DNA of 64,000 nt. Source: JAPYTY01 sp036338435. Its GTDB lineage: Bacteria; Acidobacteriota; UBA6911; RPQK01; JADFOI01. Position numbers and translations under genes: made by a program. This document shows, piece by piece, positions 42,924-51,996 of this stretch. The notes under the pieces are model-generated. The model searched no databases. It saw only the letters and a list, made by a program, of their open reading frames with translations, and was not told the DNA's origin. Position 1 is the first letter of the stretch. Each line of letters starts with the position of its first letter. The stretch is from assembly GCA_036338435.1 (NCBI GenBank), contig JAYZCG010000022.1, forward strand, positions 17,011 to 81,010, in the 5' to 3' direction.

Positions 42924-44480
42924 CTAATCTAATTCTGGGAGTTCTTCCAAAAATTTAATAATGGCTTGAGAAATGGTAGTTGCAAGCTGTTCCTGAAAAT
43001 CTAATGATAGGAGCATTACCTGATCCTCTGGGTTAGTCAAAAAACCAGTTTCGACCAGTAGTGCTGGAGCAGAAATCGGAGCTAAAAGGGCTAGAGGTAT
43101 AACCTGGGAGTTGTTGTGGACTCCCCAAAGGATATTGAGATCACTCTGGATTTGCTGGGCTAATCGTTGACTCGAGGATACATAAGGCTCTTGTGCCTTT
43201 TCCCAGTGTGTGAGTTTACCGTTTCCGTTTAAGTGTAGGACACCGGAACTTGGTGGGAGAGGTGCTATGTGGTCACCTTTGATTGTTTCTGTATCATGTT
43301 GATGTCGATGTACATAGACAATGGGTCCACGAGTTTCGGGTGAAGGTGTGCCCCCAATGTGGAGGCTTAAATAAATAATGGAACGATAATAATTGCCAAC
43401 CGAACTTCTTTGTTCCAAAGCCAACTCGACGTCGCGAGTGCGTGTTAGCATTGTTCGGTAGCCTGCTTCTTGTAGATGCGTTTTGATCAGGTTGGCAATT
43501 TTCAAAGTCAGATCTTTTTCGGTAATACCTGCCACTGAATTGACTCCATGGTCCCCTCCTCCGTGTCCGGGATCAATTGTAATGATATTCTCAAAGATTA
43601 CCTGGGCTGGTTGGGAAGATGGATTTGCCTGATCTGAATGAGAAGTCGCCATATCAGGACTGGAGGTTAGGGAGGACATCGGCGGCATTGATGGTGCCGA
43701 ATAAACGTCGATGATTCTGCGTGTCGGGCGGCTAAGAGTTGATTCTAGGAAACTGTCATAGGAATCCCCTTTTTGAATACGAAAAGTTCCATAAAGATTG
43801 CTAGAGTCAAATTCAACAGAAGAAACTAGACGGCTGTCAGGCAGTGTAGTGGGAAATTCTGGCCGTATCCGATATTCTGAGAACTCAACTTGAATATATC
43901 TCTCAAATTCAAGAATTCGGATGGGAGCGTCAAAGGTAGGTTGGAAAATAATCCTAACATGATCCGGGAAGTTTCTAACTTCAACCTGTACTTGGTTTTT
44001 TGCTAGAGCATCCATCCGATAACGTTTTTCAGAGAATTGAGTAAGAGTCCGATCCAGTACCAGAGAAAGAACCTTGGTGAGAAAATCTTCGCTTATATAC
44101 CACTCCTTCGGTTGTTTTCTCCAAGCAGGGGAGGATAGAAGAATATATTCTTCTTCGAATCGAACCAGGGGACGGCTATCTACAAGTTCTAGCGTCCCTA
44201 GGGGGCCTTCGACAGTTAAGAGGTCTTCACCGCGTTCATTCCACTGAAATCCGGCGATGCTAGCCAACTCCGCCAAGGGATAATAAATGTGATTATCTTT
44301 GATCTGAGAGCTGACAGAATGCTTTCTTTCACCGATCCAAATTTCAAGATCCTGGGACAGGGGAACGGCATAAAGTATGACTGGGGAGTTATTTGGGCTT
44401 GGGCCAGTTACGGTTAGTAGAGAGATTGCCGCAAAGAGACAATAGGCAACCAGTAGGGATGTGCGACTTTTTGATAACAT
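42924..44480 (-). CDS. N-acetylmuramoyl-L-alanine amidase (AmiC type)
   Basis: This 518-residue zinc amidase cuts the bond between MurNAc and the stem peptide in daughter-cell separation or remodelling. It has a signal/anchor helix, an N-terminal copper-amine-oxidase-like / AMIN-type region (about 45-260), and an Amidase_3 domain from about 298. Zinc ligands and catalytic residues are visible as H306 in DPGHGGGDHG, E321 in GITEKDL, the histidine in LSLHIGG and the glutamate in LLVETGFLTNPED. It heads the amidase-GerMN-rph-rdgB run. Confidence 0.92.
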   Translation of the reverse strand: MLSKSRTSLLVAYCLFAAISLLTVTGPSPNNSPVILYAVPLSQDLEIWIGERKHSVSSQIKDNHIYYPLAELASIAGFQWNERGEDLLTVEGPLGTLELVDSRPLVRFEEEYILLSSPAWRKQPKEWYISEDFLTKVLSLVLDRTLTQFSEKRYRMDALAKNQVQVEVRNFPDHVRIIFQPTFDAPIRILEFERYIQVEFSEYRIRPEFPTTLPDSRLVSSVEFDSSNLYGTFRIQKGDSYDSFLESTLSRPTRRIIDVYSAPSMPPMSSLTSSPDMATSHSDQANPSSQPAQVIFENIITIDPGHGGGDHGVNSVAGITEKDLTLKIANLIKTHLQEAGYRTMLTRTRDVELALEQRSSVGNYYRSIIYLSLHIGGTPSPETRGPIVYVHRHQHDTETIKGDHIAPLPPSSGVLHLNGNGKLTHWEKAQEPYVSSSQRLAQQIQSDLNILWGVHNNSQVIPLALLAPISAPALLVETGFLTNPEDQVMLLSLDFQEQLATTISQAIIKFLEELPELD

Positions 44481-44603
44481 TCAGATAAGACATTATACAG
44501 GAGTCAACAGACAGAGGAGTGTTGCACGTGTGCGTAGATGTTATGTAAAAACGTACTTGTGTGTGGATAAATGAAATCGGAGTAGAGGATCCGCACAGTT
44601 TGG

Positions 44604-46088
44604 CTAACGGTATTTTTTGGGCAGCTCTGGAACAGCCATAGGATCAGAGCCTAGTTCGAGAAGTAACCGCGACGCACTTGGGTGAGGCCCAGAGGGTTTT
44701 TTGTTGAAGTTCACGATCCCTGCGCCAATAATGCCTTCAGCAATGCTCCACGGCGTTTGTAGGAAGACATCAACTATATCCAGTTTGGCGTTGCTATCTA
44801 CTAGAAATCTAATGGTTTCATCCGCTCCAATGTAGGCAGCTCCGTGCAGAGCAGTCCATCCGTTCTCACCTATGGCATTCACATTGGCACCCTCTTGCAC
44901 GAGAAATTGCGTGATTTCCAGAGCATTTTTATATTCTTCTTTTGATGGTCGATCCATCTTGTGGGCTAGTCCTGCAGCTCCCATCAAAGGCGTTACCCCC
45001 TTGTAGGTTCCCAGCTCCGGATCAGCTCCGTTTTTGATGAGGAGATGGACAAGATCCTTGTCAGCTGCTGTGCTAGCTAACAAAAGCGGTGTAGCACCGG
45101 CCATGGTCACTCGGACGCCACCGCCGCCCTGAATATGTGTTTCGTTTTTGATTCGAGAGTTTGGGTCGGCTCCATGCGTCAGGAGAGCCTTTGTTAACTC
45201 ACGCATGTTGGGTCGGTACAAGTGATTGTTGGTAGCTAGGTGCTCTGGAGCGTTAGCAATGACAGCTAATCCTCTTAGAAGGGAATAGTGTAATGCACTA
45301 ATACCATTGCCGTCAGTTGCATTAGGATCTGCCCCCTGATTGAGCAGAAAGAGTGCAAGTTGTTCATGGCCACGAGCGGCTGCTGTAACCAGGGCACTAC
45401 CCCATCGTGGAGAGGTTTCGTTTACGTCTACCCCCCCCGCTGTTAGCAATATTTGAATAGAATCAAAGCTGCCCTGTTGGGCAGCAAAAAGTAGAGGGGT
45501 GAAACCGCTATGCGATTCGGCATGGGAATCAGTGCCATGCTCAATAAGAACACGAGCAATGTCTGCGTGTTGTTGTTCCACGGCCCACATTAGAGCTGTC
45601 TGGCCCCGCCGAGTTTCCGATCTGTTGACATTTGCTCCATGGGCTAGCAGCAAGTTGACTACCTGGATGTTACCACTACGCGAAGCTGTCATGAGGACCG
45701 TTTCTCCTGTCTTCTGGGTGGCGTTGGCATTGGCCCCTGCATGCAATAGTCTCTCAACTATAGTAGGGCTACCGTTGGTACATGCTAGGGACAGTGGAGT
45801 TACTCCATATTGATTGGAGACATTCACATTTCCGCCAGCATTAATTAAGAGGTCTACCATTTGCACATCATCGCGGTGGGCTGCCCAATGCAATGATGTC
45901 GTGCCATCGGGCTGGGATTGGTTGACGTCGACCTGTTGCTGGAGTAGAAAACGTACACTTTCGCTGTCTCCCCGTTCAACTGTTTCCACTAGACGAAGAT
46001 CATTGTTGGTGGCAGCCAGATGAGTGAGTGAGAAAAGTAGAAGGAAGATCATCCACTGGCTGTTGAAATTTTTGGCCTTGTTGTGCAT
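44604..46088 (-). CDS. Secreted ankyrin-repeat protein
   Basis: This 494-residue protein has a signal peptide (WMIFLLLFSLTHLAA) and about ten ankyrin repeats, such as DGTTSLHWAAHRDDVQMVDL, YGVTPLSLACTNGSPTIVER, TGETVLMTASRSGNIQVVNL and NGWTALHGAAYIGADETIRF. Ankyrin proteins bind other proteins; the signal peptide puts this one in the periplasm. It lies 3 bases after the DUF1552 gene, in a three-gene run with the DUF1592-type cytochrome. This trio recurs in Acidobacteriota and Planctomycetota genomes to my knowledge. Confidence 0.9.
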   Translation of the reverse strand: MHNKAKNFNSQWMIFLLLFSLTHLAATNNDLRLVETVERGDSESVRFLLQQQVDVNQSQPDGTTSLHWAAHRDDVQMVDLLINAGGNVNVSNQYGVTPLSLACTNGSPTIVERLLHAGANANATQKTGETVLMTASRSGNIQVVNLLLAHGANVNRSETRRGQTALMWAVEQQHADIARVLIEHGTDSHAESHSGFTPLLFAAQQGSFDSIQILLTAGGVDVNETSPRWGSALVTAAARGHEQLALFLLNQGADPNATDGNGISALHYSLLRGLAVIANAPEHLATNNHLYRPNMRELTKALLTHGADPNSRIKNETHIQGGGGVRVTMAGATPLLLASTAADKDLVHLLIKNGADPELGTYKGVTPLMGAAGLAHKMDRPSKEEYKNALEITQFLVQEGANVNAIGENGWTALHGAAYIGADETIRFLVDSNAKLDIVDVFLQTPWSIAEGIIGAGIVNFNKKPSGPHPSASRLLLELGSDPMAVPELPKKYR

Positions 46089-46091
46089 TGG

Positions 46092-47468
46092 TTATTCCGC
46101 AACGTTCTGTACAGTTGAGCTACTTGCTAGCAAGTCGAGTTGCTTATTGCTGTCCCCGAACTGATCTAAAGGAATATCTAATTTGTCGAGTAGAGTCAGA
46201 AACAGATTGGTTGTAGGAGTGTCGTCGGGATAGCGAATATGACGGCCTCCGTTTATTGGCCCAGCACCTCCGCCTATCAACAGAATAGGAAGATCATTGT
46301 GGACATGGAGGTTGCCATCGCTCAAAGAACTACCGTAGACGATCATTGAATGGTCGAGCAGTGAGCCATCTCCGTCAGGTGTTGATCTCATCTTTTCCAA
46401 AAAGTATGCGAACATCTGACTGTGCAGAATGTCAATCTCGAGTACCTGGGCGATCTTGGTGGGATCATTCTGATGATGTGACAGGGGGTGGTATGCGTCT
46501 TTAATGCCGAGTTCATTGTAGACTCTCGTATTTTGCTCGCGGCCCATCATAAAAGTAATGACGCGTGTCATGTCGGTTTGGAAGGCAAGAACCTGCAAAT
46601 CCATCATTAACTTGCAATGTCCTGTGAAAGTGGGAGGGACGCCCACGGGCCGTTCTACGGATGGTAGCTCCCGTGATGATTGGTCTTCAGCTATCTGGAT
46701 ACGCCGTTCAATATCGCGGATGGAATCAAGATATTCTCCAAGTTTGGATCGATCCTTTGGCCCAAGCTGTTGCAGAAGGCGGGCTACATCCTGGGTTACT
46801 AAGTCCAGAATGCTACGGTTTTTTCGCAGTCGGGAACGTCGCTCGTCCGGATCGGTGCTGTCGCTATCGCCGAATAGTCGCTCGAATACCGCGCGTGGTT
46901 TGTTCTCCATCGGCACTGGTGTGGTGGGGCTGCTCCAGCAGAGCGTATTGCTGTAGGCACAGCTATAGCCGGTATCACAAGTACCTACGACTTCGGTAGA
47001 GTCGAGGGCGAGCTCAAGTGATGCGAGTTGTGTGTGTTGACGAAATTCTTTGGCAACGATCTGGTCGACCGAAATCCCCGCACGGAGATCAGCTCCTTCT
47101 GTTTTCTTTGGGTGGACACCGGTTAGGAAGGTGGCACTGGCACGTGCATGTTCTCCTGGGCCCTCTCCCTCTAGTGCCCAACCTGTGTTGTGGGCAAGTC
47201 CACTGAGGACTAGCATATCGTCACGAAAGGGAGCCAGCGGTTCTAAAATTGGGGGTAACTTATAGTTGTGACCTAGTGTTGCTGGGGTCCACTGGTCCAT
47301 AATGACGCCGTTTGGCACATAGACGAAGGACAGGCGGGGAGGTGCTTGAGATACAAGGGGTGTGGCTACCAATGCTGGAACCATTGAGTCTAGAAGCGGT
47401 AAAGCCATGGTCGCACCAATGCCACGCAAAAAGGTGCGGCGTGGCAGGGCCTTTTTAGTAATAATCAT
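46092..47468 (-). CDS. DUF1552 protein, Tat-exported
   Basis: This 458-residue protein has a twin-arginine signal, PRRTFLRGIGATMALPLLDS with the arginines at 10-11, so it is exported folded. The body matches the DUF1552 family in lines such as RLSFVYVPNGVIMDQWTP, LSGLAHNTGWALEGEGPGEH, ASATFLTGVHPKKTEGADL and VYGSSLSDGNLHVHNDLP. The family is distantly related to sulfatase/alkaline-phosphatase-like DUF1501 proteins; no activity is established. It starts by a 4-base overlap with the stop of the DUF1592-type gene, showing co-translation. Confidence 0.9.
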   Translation of the reverse strand: MIITKKALPRRTFLRGIGATMALPLLDSMVPALVATPLVSQAPPRLSFVYVPNGVIMDQWTPATLGHNYKLPPILEPLAPFRDDMLVLSGLAHNTGWALEGEGPGEHARASATFLTGVHPKKTEGADLRAGISVDQIVAKEFRQHTQLASLELALDSTEVVGTCDTGYSCAYSNTLCWSSPTTPVPMENKPRAVFERLFGDSDSTDPDERRSRLRKNRSILDLVTQDVARLLQQLGPKDRSKLGEYLDSIRDIERRIQIAEDQSSRELPSVERPVGVPPTFTGHCKLMMDLQVLAFQTDMTRVITFMMGREQNTRVYNELGIKDAYHPLSHHQNDPTKIAQVLEIDILHSQMFAYFLEKMRSTPDGDGSLLDHSMIVYGSSLSDGNLHVHNDLPILLIGGGAGPINGGRHIRYPDDTPTTNLFLTLLDKLDIPLDQFGDSNKQLDLLASSSTVQNVAE

Positions 47469-49870
47469 GGTTGTGCTGACCTCCTCATTTGAAAGGGCGT
47501 GCTGTTAACGATGCCCAGGATCAGAGATGACCAACGGTAGTCGCTGGAAGTGGCCTCCCGTACAATTGAGCGAACGGCTACAGCATCGTAATATTCAGTG
47601 CCACGTCCCAAAGCATAAGTTAGGAGTTTTTCTGTGACATTCATGACGAACTCCTCACGGCGTTCAAGCAATATTTTACGGAGTCCCGGTGCGCCTTCGA
47701 ATTGGGTTCCATTCGGGAGAGCTCCCGACGAATCGATAGGGCTACCAGCTTCATGAGTTCGCCACCCGCCAATCGCATCAAAATTTTCCAAAGCAAATCC
47801 CAATGGATCCATTCTTGCGTGGCAACTTGCGCAGGCAGGATTTACACGATGTTCCTCCATGCGCTCACGCATTGTGAGAGTTTTACCGTCTTGGGTTGCT
47901 TCCTGTAATTCTGGAACGTTCGGTGGCGGTGGTGGTGGTGGTGCCCCCAAGATATTGTCTAGCACCCATTTCCCACGCAATACTGGGGAAGTTCTATTCG
48001 CATAGGAAGTTGCCGTCAGGATACTCCCCTTGCCCAACAACCCTTTCCGCTCATCTTGTGCCAATGTCACCCGACGGAAGTGATTGCCATAAACATTTTT
48101 AATACCGTAGTGTCGTGCTAGACGTTCGTTCAGAAATGTGTAGTTTGAATCTAATAGGTCAACCACACTACGATCTTCACGCAGCATACTTTCAAAAAAT
48201 AGCTCGGTTTCGCGTTGAAGTGCCTCCCTGAGATTCTCGTCGAATTCTGGAAATTCCCCCAAATCAGGTAACACAGTCGCCACGTTTCTCAAATATAACC
48301 ATTGTCCGGCGAAATTGGTTACCAGGGATTCAGAACGGGGGTCAGCAAGCATGCGCCGCACCTGCCCCTCGAGTATAGAGGGAGATTTAAGCTGATCCTT
48401 AGCTGCTAGGTCAAGAAGCAATTTGTCGGGTATGCTACTCCAGAGAAAAAATGATAATCGGGAGGCTAACTCAAGATTGCTGATGGGATACGTAGTTCCC
48501 GGAGCAACGTTTTCTGGATCTTTCTCAATACGAAACAGAAACTCCGGGGACACTAGTATTCTTTGAATCGCTAATTCAATTCCTTCTTCGAATCTACCCT
48601 CACTACGGCCGATGTAGTAGGGAGCGAGCAAGCTGGGTAAATCATTATCAGTAATTGGCCGGCGGTAAGCATGGCCGGCCAGGGCTGATATAATTTTTTG
48701 GGCACAGGGCTCCTCGTCCTGGCTAGTGGTGGGAAAGCATGTAAATATTTTTTTTCGGCTGGGAGTATCGCCTGGACCTCGTGCATTGTAGGGGCCACTG
48801 ATCGTGATATTTCCGAGACCAGGCTCTTGACGCTCTACACTTGCAAAGGTGGGCTGGAGCATTTGTTCATGTACCCGGGTTTCTTTCAAGAATGAAATTC
48901 CAACTACATGTGGGCCAGAACTTACCGGGATGCGGACTTCCAAGTAGGTATCGGGTGAGTTCTCTCCAGTAGGTGAGGCTGAGAGGGTGTCGTCATCGAG
49001 CGGGAAAAGATGTTGAATGGCGAGGGAGTATGAATTCATACCGGCCCCTCCCACAGGGAATTGGGCTGCCTCAAGTCGATCCAGGTGTATGTAGAGCTGG
49101 TGTTGTTCGGCAAGGCCAAGAATTTTAGAACCATCATAGCTAGTTTTCAGACGGGCCTTGATGAGATAGTCGCCATCGAGCGGAAAAAGATGGCGGATTG
49201 CAATACCCCCTCGCAGTCCAAAGGACAAATTATCGCTAGTTCTGTCGTCTTGGCCGAGAAATCTAGGTACTGTATAGGTCTTAGAGTCGGGGCGTCCGTT
49301 ATGATTTCCAACGGCAAGCCGACTAATTCTCCGTGCGGCGGACATATATCTTTCCATAAGCATAGGTGAGACCGAGAGGACGTCGCCAATGTTATCGAAA
49401 CCGTAGCCGGAATCGTCGGCCGGAAGAAACGATGATTCATCGATCTCCAATGACAATAAGTCACGGACAGCGTTAGTATATTCGGCACGGTTAAGACGAT
49501 GCAAAACCGTTCTTCCGGGATTGGGTTCAGAGCTATCCAATTCCGATTCTAGGTAGCTAATAAAAGAATAATAGGTGGCCTCGTCTGGCCTGGGCATGCC
49601 ACTTGGAGGCATTGCTCGACTCCGTAGTTTGCGTAACACCTTCTCCCACACCGGGGATTTCTCTCCGATTTGTCCAATATCCATTGTGTCGAGTGCCAGT
49701 CCAGCAGTGGGGGCTTGTTCGTTGTGACAGACGATGCAGTAACGATCAAGGACCAAGCGTTGGGTGGAAGGATGTGATGGGAGTGGATTGAAAGACTGTG
49801 GGATAGCTACCTGAAACGAACTTGCTACGAACAGAGTAGTGATAACACAGTAAAATGTGATTCTCAGCAT
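47465..49870 (-). CDS. Planctomycete-type cytochrome protein (DUF1587/1592/1588/1585 domains)
   Basis: This 801-residue exported protein has a signal peptide, then a cytochrome-like domain with the haem-binding CIVCH (C45, C48, H49) and AMPPSGMPRPDEATYYSF, where the methionine could be the axial ligand. Domains of the DUF1587 / 1595 / 1592 / 1588 / 1585 set follow: HRLNRAEYTNAVRDLLSLEI, YRRPITDNDLPSLLAPYY, LASRLSFFLWSSIPDKLLLD, and near the end PACASCHARMDPLGFALENF, which holds a second CxxCH. It probably forms a membrane or periplasmic redox complex with the DUF1552 protein. A hairpin covers the ribosome-binding region just before its ATG. Confidence 0.9.
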   Translation of the reverse strand: MLRITFYCVITTLFVASSFQVAIPQSFNPLPSHPSTQRLVLDRYCIVCHNEQAPTAGLALDTMDIGQIGEKSPVWEKVLRKLRSRAMPPSGMPRPDEATYYSFISYLESELDSSEPNPGRTVLHRLNRAEYTNAVRDLLSLEIDESSFLPADDSGYGFDNIGDVLSVSPMLMERYMSAARRISRLAVGNHNGRPDSKTYTVPRFLGQDDRTSDNLSFGLRGGIAIRHLFPLDGDYLIKARLKTSYDGSKILGLAEQHQLYIHLDRLEAAQFPVGGAGMNSYSLAIQHLFPLDDDTLSASPTGENSPDTYLEVRIPVSSGPHVVGISFLKETRVHEQMLQPTFASVERQEPGLGNITISGPYNARGPGDTPSRKKIFTCFPTTSQDEEPCAQKIISALAGHAYRRPITDNDLPSLLAPYYIGRSEGRFEEGIELAIQRILVSPEFLFRIEKDPENVAPGTTYPISNLELASRLSFFLWSSIPDKLLLDLAAKDQLKSPSILEGQVRRMLADPRSESLVTNFAGQWLYLRNVATVLPDLGEFPEFDENLREALQRETELFFESMLREDRSVVDLLDSNYTFLNERLARHYGIKNVYGNHFRRVTLAQDERKGLLGKGSILTATSYANRTSPVLRGKWVLDNILGAPPPPPPPNVPELQEATQDGKTLTMRERMEEHRVNPACASCHARMDPLGFALENFDAIGGWRTHEAGSPIDSSGALPNGTQFEGAPGLRKILLERREEFVMNVTEKLLTYALGRGTEYYDAVAVRSIVREATSSDYRWSSLILGIVNSTPFQMRRSAQP

Positions 49871-49879
49871 GATGGTTCA

Positions 49880-49897
49880 CCCGACTACAGGGTCGGG
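49880..49897 (-). promoter_or_regulatory. Hairpin covering the ribosome-binding site of the DUF1592-type gene
   Basis: CCCGAC (49880-49885) and GTCGGG (49892-49897) are perfect complements around a 6-base loop. On the minus strand the second arm runs into GGGTGA, the only Shine-Dalgarno-like sequence before the ATG at 49868-49870, so the fold could hide it. No T-tract follows, so it is not a terminator. Confidence 0.45.
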
Positions 49898-49951
49898 ACT
49901 ACCTAATAGTCTATAGCATGGTCTACGGTATGATCTAGCACAAAATGAATG

Positions 49952-50824
49952 TTAGAAATTCACTGCCCGGGTAGTAGCTTCGGGCTCTTGAACTTTCCTG
50001 CATATGCTGGGGTCACGCGCCAGTACGGTTGCCATGTCGGTGTGAAGGGCATGACCTGTTTTGTGTGCTTTGATGTGGCCAATAAGGGGATATCCGCAAA
50101 GAGAGATGTCTCCGATGAGATCTAGCATTTTGTGCCGAACGAACTCATCTTTGGAGCGCAAAGGTCCGTTCATGATTTCCGTTTCACTAAGGACAACGGC
50201 ATTCTCGAACGATCCACCTCGAATAAGTCCTTTTTGACGTAGCTCCTCTACCTCGGAATAAAAGCCGAATGTGCGTGCATAGGAAATTTCTTGGGTATAA
50301 ACTTTTGGGGTGAGCTCTAAATCTAACGTCTGGTGGCCGATAGCAGGATGATCAAAGTCAATTTCGTAAGAGATATGGAAAGTGGAGCAGGGTTCAATGG
50401 AAATGAATTTGTCTCCATCTTCCAAGCGGACTGGCTTGGTTACCTTCAGATAGGTCCGTTTTTTGTTCTGTTCCCGAATGCCAGATTGCTTAATCATTTT
50501 GACAAAGGGGAGGGCCGAACCATCTAAAATAGGTACCTCCAGAGAATCAATGTCGATGTAGATATTGTCAATCCCGATGCCATAGATTGCTGACAAGAGA
50601 TGCTCAACAGTTGAGAGCATGACTCCTTTTTTCATTAAAGTGGTTGCCAGAACGACCCGCGAAACCCGGTCGCGAATAGCCTCTATTTCAAATTTTTGGA
50701 GATCGACTCGCCGGAAAATCACTCCCGTATTTGGGGGTGCCGGTTTCAGCTGCAGGGTGACGTTGCATCCTGTGTGTAAGCCCACTCCTGAAGTTTTTAT
50801 CGCTGTCCCAATTGTTCGCTGCAT
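49952..50824 (-). CDS. lpxC: UDP-3-O-acyl-GlcNAc deacetylase
   Basis: This zinc enzyme performs the committed step of lipid A synthesis. The 290-residue protein has QRTIGTAIKTSGVGLHTG at the N-terminus, the zinc-ligand motif STVEHLLSA, the FDHPAIG loop, ARTFGF, and the second zinc site RHKMLDLIGD with the GHIKAHKTGHALH histidine. It shows that the organism builds an LPS outer membrane. The frame opens at a GTG 12 bases earlier, but ATG 50822-50824 (MQRTIG) matches the usual start. It lies 81 bases upstream of the DUF1592-type gene. Confidence 0.96.
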   Translation of the reverse strand: MQRTIGTAIKTSGVGLHTGCNVTLQLKPAPPNTGVIFRRVDLQKFEIEAIRDRVSRVVLATTLMKKGVMLSTVEHLLSAIYGIGIDNIYIDIDSLEVPILDGSALPFVKMIKQSGIREQNKKRTYLKVTKPVRLEDGDKFISIEPCSTFHISYEIDFDHPAIGHQTLDLELTPKVYTQEISYARTFGFYSEVEELRQKGLIRGGSFENAVVLSETEIMNGPLRSKDEFVRHKMLDLIGDISLCGYPLIGHIKAHKTGHALHTDMATVLARDPSICRKVQEPEATTRAVNF

Positions 50825-50903
50825 ATAACCGTCCACTACTCCCGTAGTCGTTGATAGGCAAACACCTGTCGTTTTGTAAGCAATATTCGATCCAAAATGA
50901 CAA

Positions 50904-50925
50904 AACCTATTATTTTCAATAGGTT
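50904..50925 (-). promoter_or_regulatory. Hairpin upstream of lpxC
   Basis: AACCTATT (50904-50911) and AATAGGTT (50918-50925) form a perfect 8-base stem with a 6-base loop. On the minus strand it is followed by TTTTG and further T-rich sequence, so it may act as a weak terminator of upstream transcription or as an attenuator about 80 bases before lpxC. Confidence 0.4.
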
Positions 50926-51106
50926 ATTCAATACATGATCCAGTGTTTGTAAATTATCATCTACGAAAGTGTTGCATTTAAGATACTATTTGTGGCTTTG
51001 TGAATCCATTGTTGTCTATATTAGAAGTACGTGTAGGAGAGAAATGAACAGCGTGTGCTCCATGTATTAGTAAAGACGTATTCTCCGGCGGCGTCCCGTT
51101 TAGCTA

Positions 51107-51865
51107 TTACTTAGGAGATGGTTCCAAGAAGTGTGAGGGGGAGATAGCTGTATCATAAGAGATCTTTTCTACGAAGACTTGCTGTGATTTCTCTCCATCT
51201 GTGAAGTGATCCGTGCGTAAGGGCGTATGGATTCCCTGAATGGTGTGCCAGTTGTAAAATTCAATCTCTTTTTTCTGACGCAAACCGGTCTGGTTCGTAA
51301 CGCGAAATTCCATCTTGGTAGGTAAATGACTGTGGATGTCAAAGAAAACTACTATAGAACTGTTGGTTGCATCTAAAAATTCTACAGCTTCATGTTCGCC
51401 CGACCCGGTTAGGTCATCTGGTCCGTAGTAGTAAAGGTTCATGCCTTCTTCATCCACCCGGCTTTTTAACAAAATATCGATGTCCTTCAGAACATCCTTT
51501 TTGAATGCCATGATGTCTTTTTCAGGTAATTTTTTCACTGAATTTTTACCTTCGAGCAACCAGCCTTTGTTGACTTCAAGATTATAAATCTGGACTTGCT
51601 GTCGCTTACCCTCACCTAACTGAAATCTCCATTTGACAGGATCTAGGACGGTCCAATCTAAAAAATGACTAAAACCCTGCCTGCCCCTGCGATCGAAGGT
51701 GAAATATCTTCCTTCGCGGTGGTAGTTCTTGAAACTCGTATAATTCTCGCCGCCCATGGCTTCAATCGCTGTTATAATCACCTCCTTCGCCTTGTCGGAG
51801 GTGCTTTGGGCCTGTCCCAGAGAAGGACTGAGCAGAAGAAGTGCCAGGAGGGTTAATCGTCCCAT
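51107..51865 (-). CDS. Secreted LolA-like / outer-membrane lipoprotein-sorting-like protein
   Basis: This 252-residue protein has a signal peptide (LTLLALLLLSPSLGQAQ). It then has a single beta-rich domain with lines like VIITAIEAMGGENYTSFKNY, REGRYFTFDRRGRQGFSHFL, KWRFQLGEGKRQQVQIYN and LPTKMEFRVTNQTG. The pattern of a helix ending AMGG followed by many strands resembles the LolA/LppX-like 'half-barrel' used to carry lipids or lipoproteins, but no signature residue proves it. The open frame begins at 51922; ATG 51865 starts the signal peptide directly. It follows the E1-like gene by 131 bases. Confidence 0.65.
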   Translation of the reverse strand: MGRLTLLALLLLSPSLGQAQSTSDKAKEVIITAIEAMGGENYTSFKNYHREGRYFTFDRRGRQGFSHFLDWTVLDPVKWRFQLGEGKRQQVQIYNLEVNKGWLLEGKNSVKKLPEKDIMAFKKDVLKDIDILLKSRVDEEGMNLYYYGPDDLTGSGEHEAVEFLDATNSSIVVFFDIHSHLPTKMEFRVTNQTGLRQKKEIEFYNWHTIQGIHTPLRTDHFTDGEKSQQVFVEKISYDTAISPSHFLEPSPK

Positions 51866-51996
51866 GAATGCTAATCTGTGTGTCGGTCCAATGAAGAGCA
51901 TGACGGCTGCCAGTATATACAAAAAAATAGGCTGTCTCTAGGATTGTACCCCTGTAAAAATTGGGCTGTGAAAAGGGTGATCACGACTTGCGCTTA

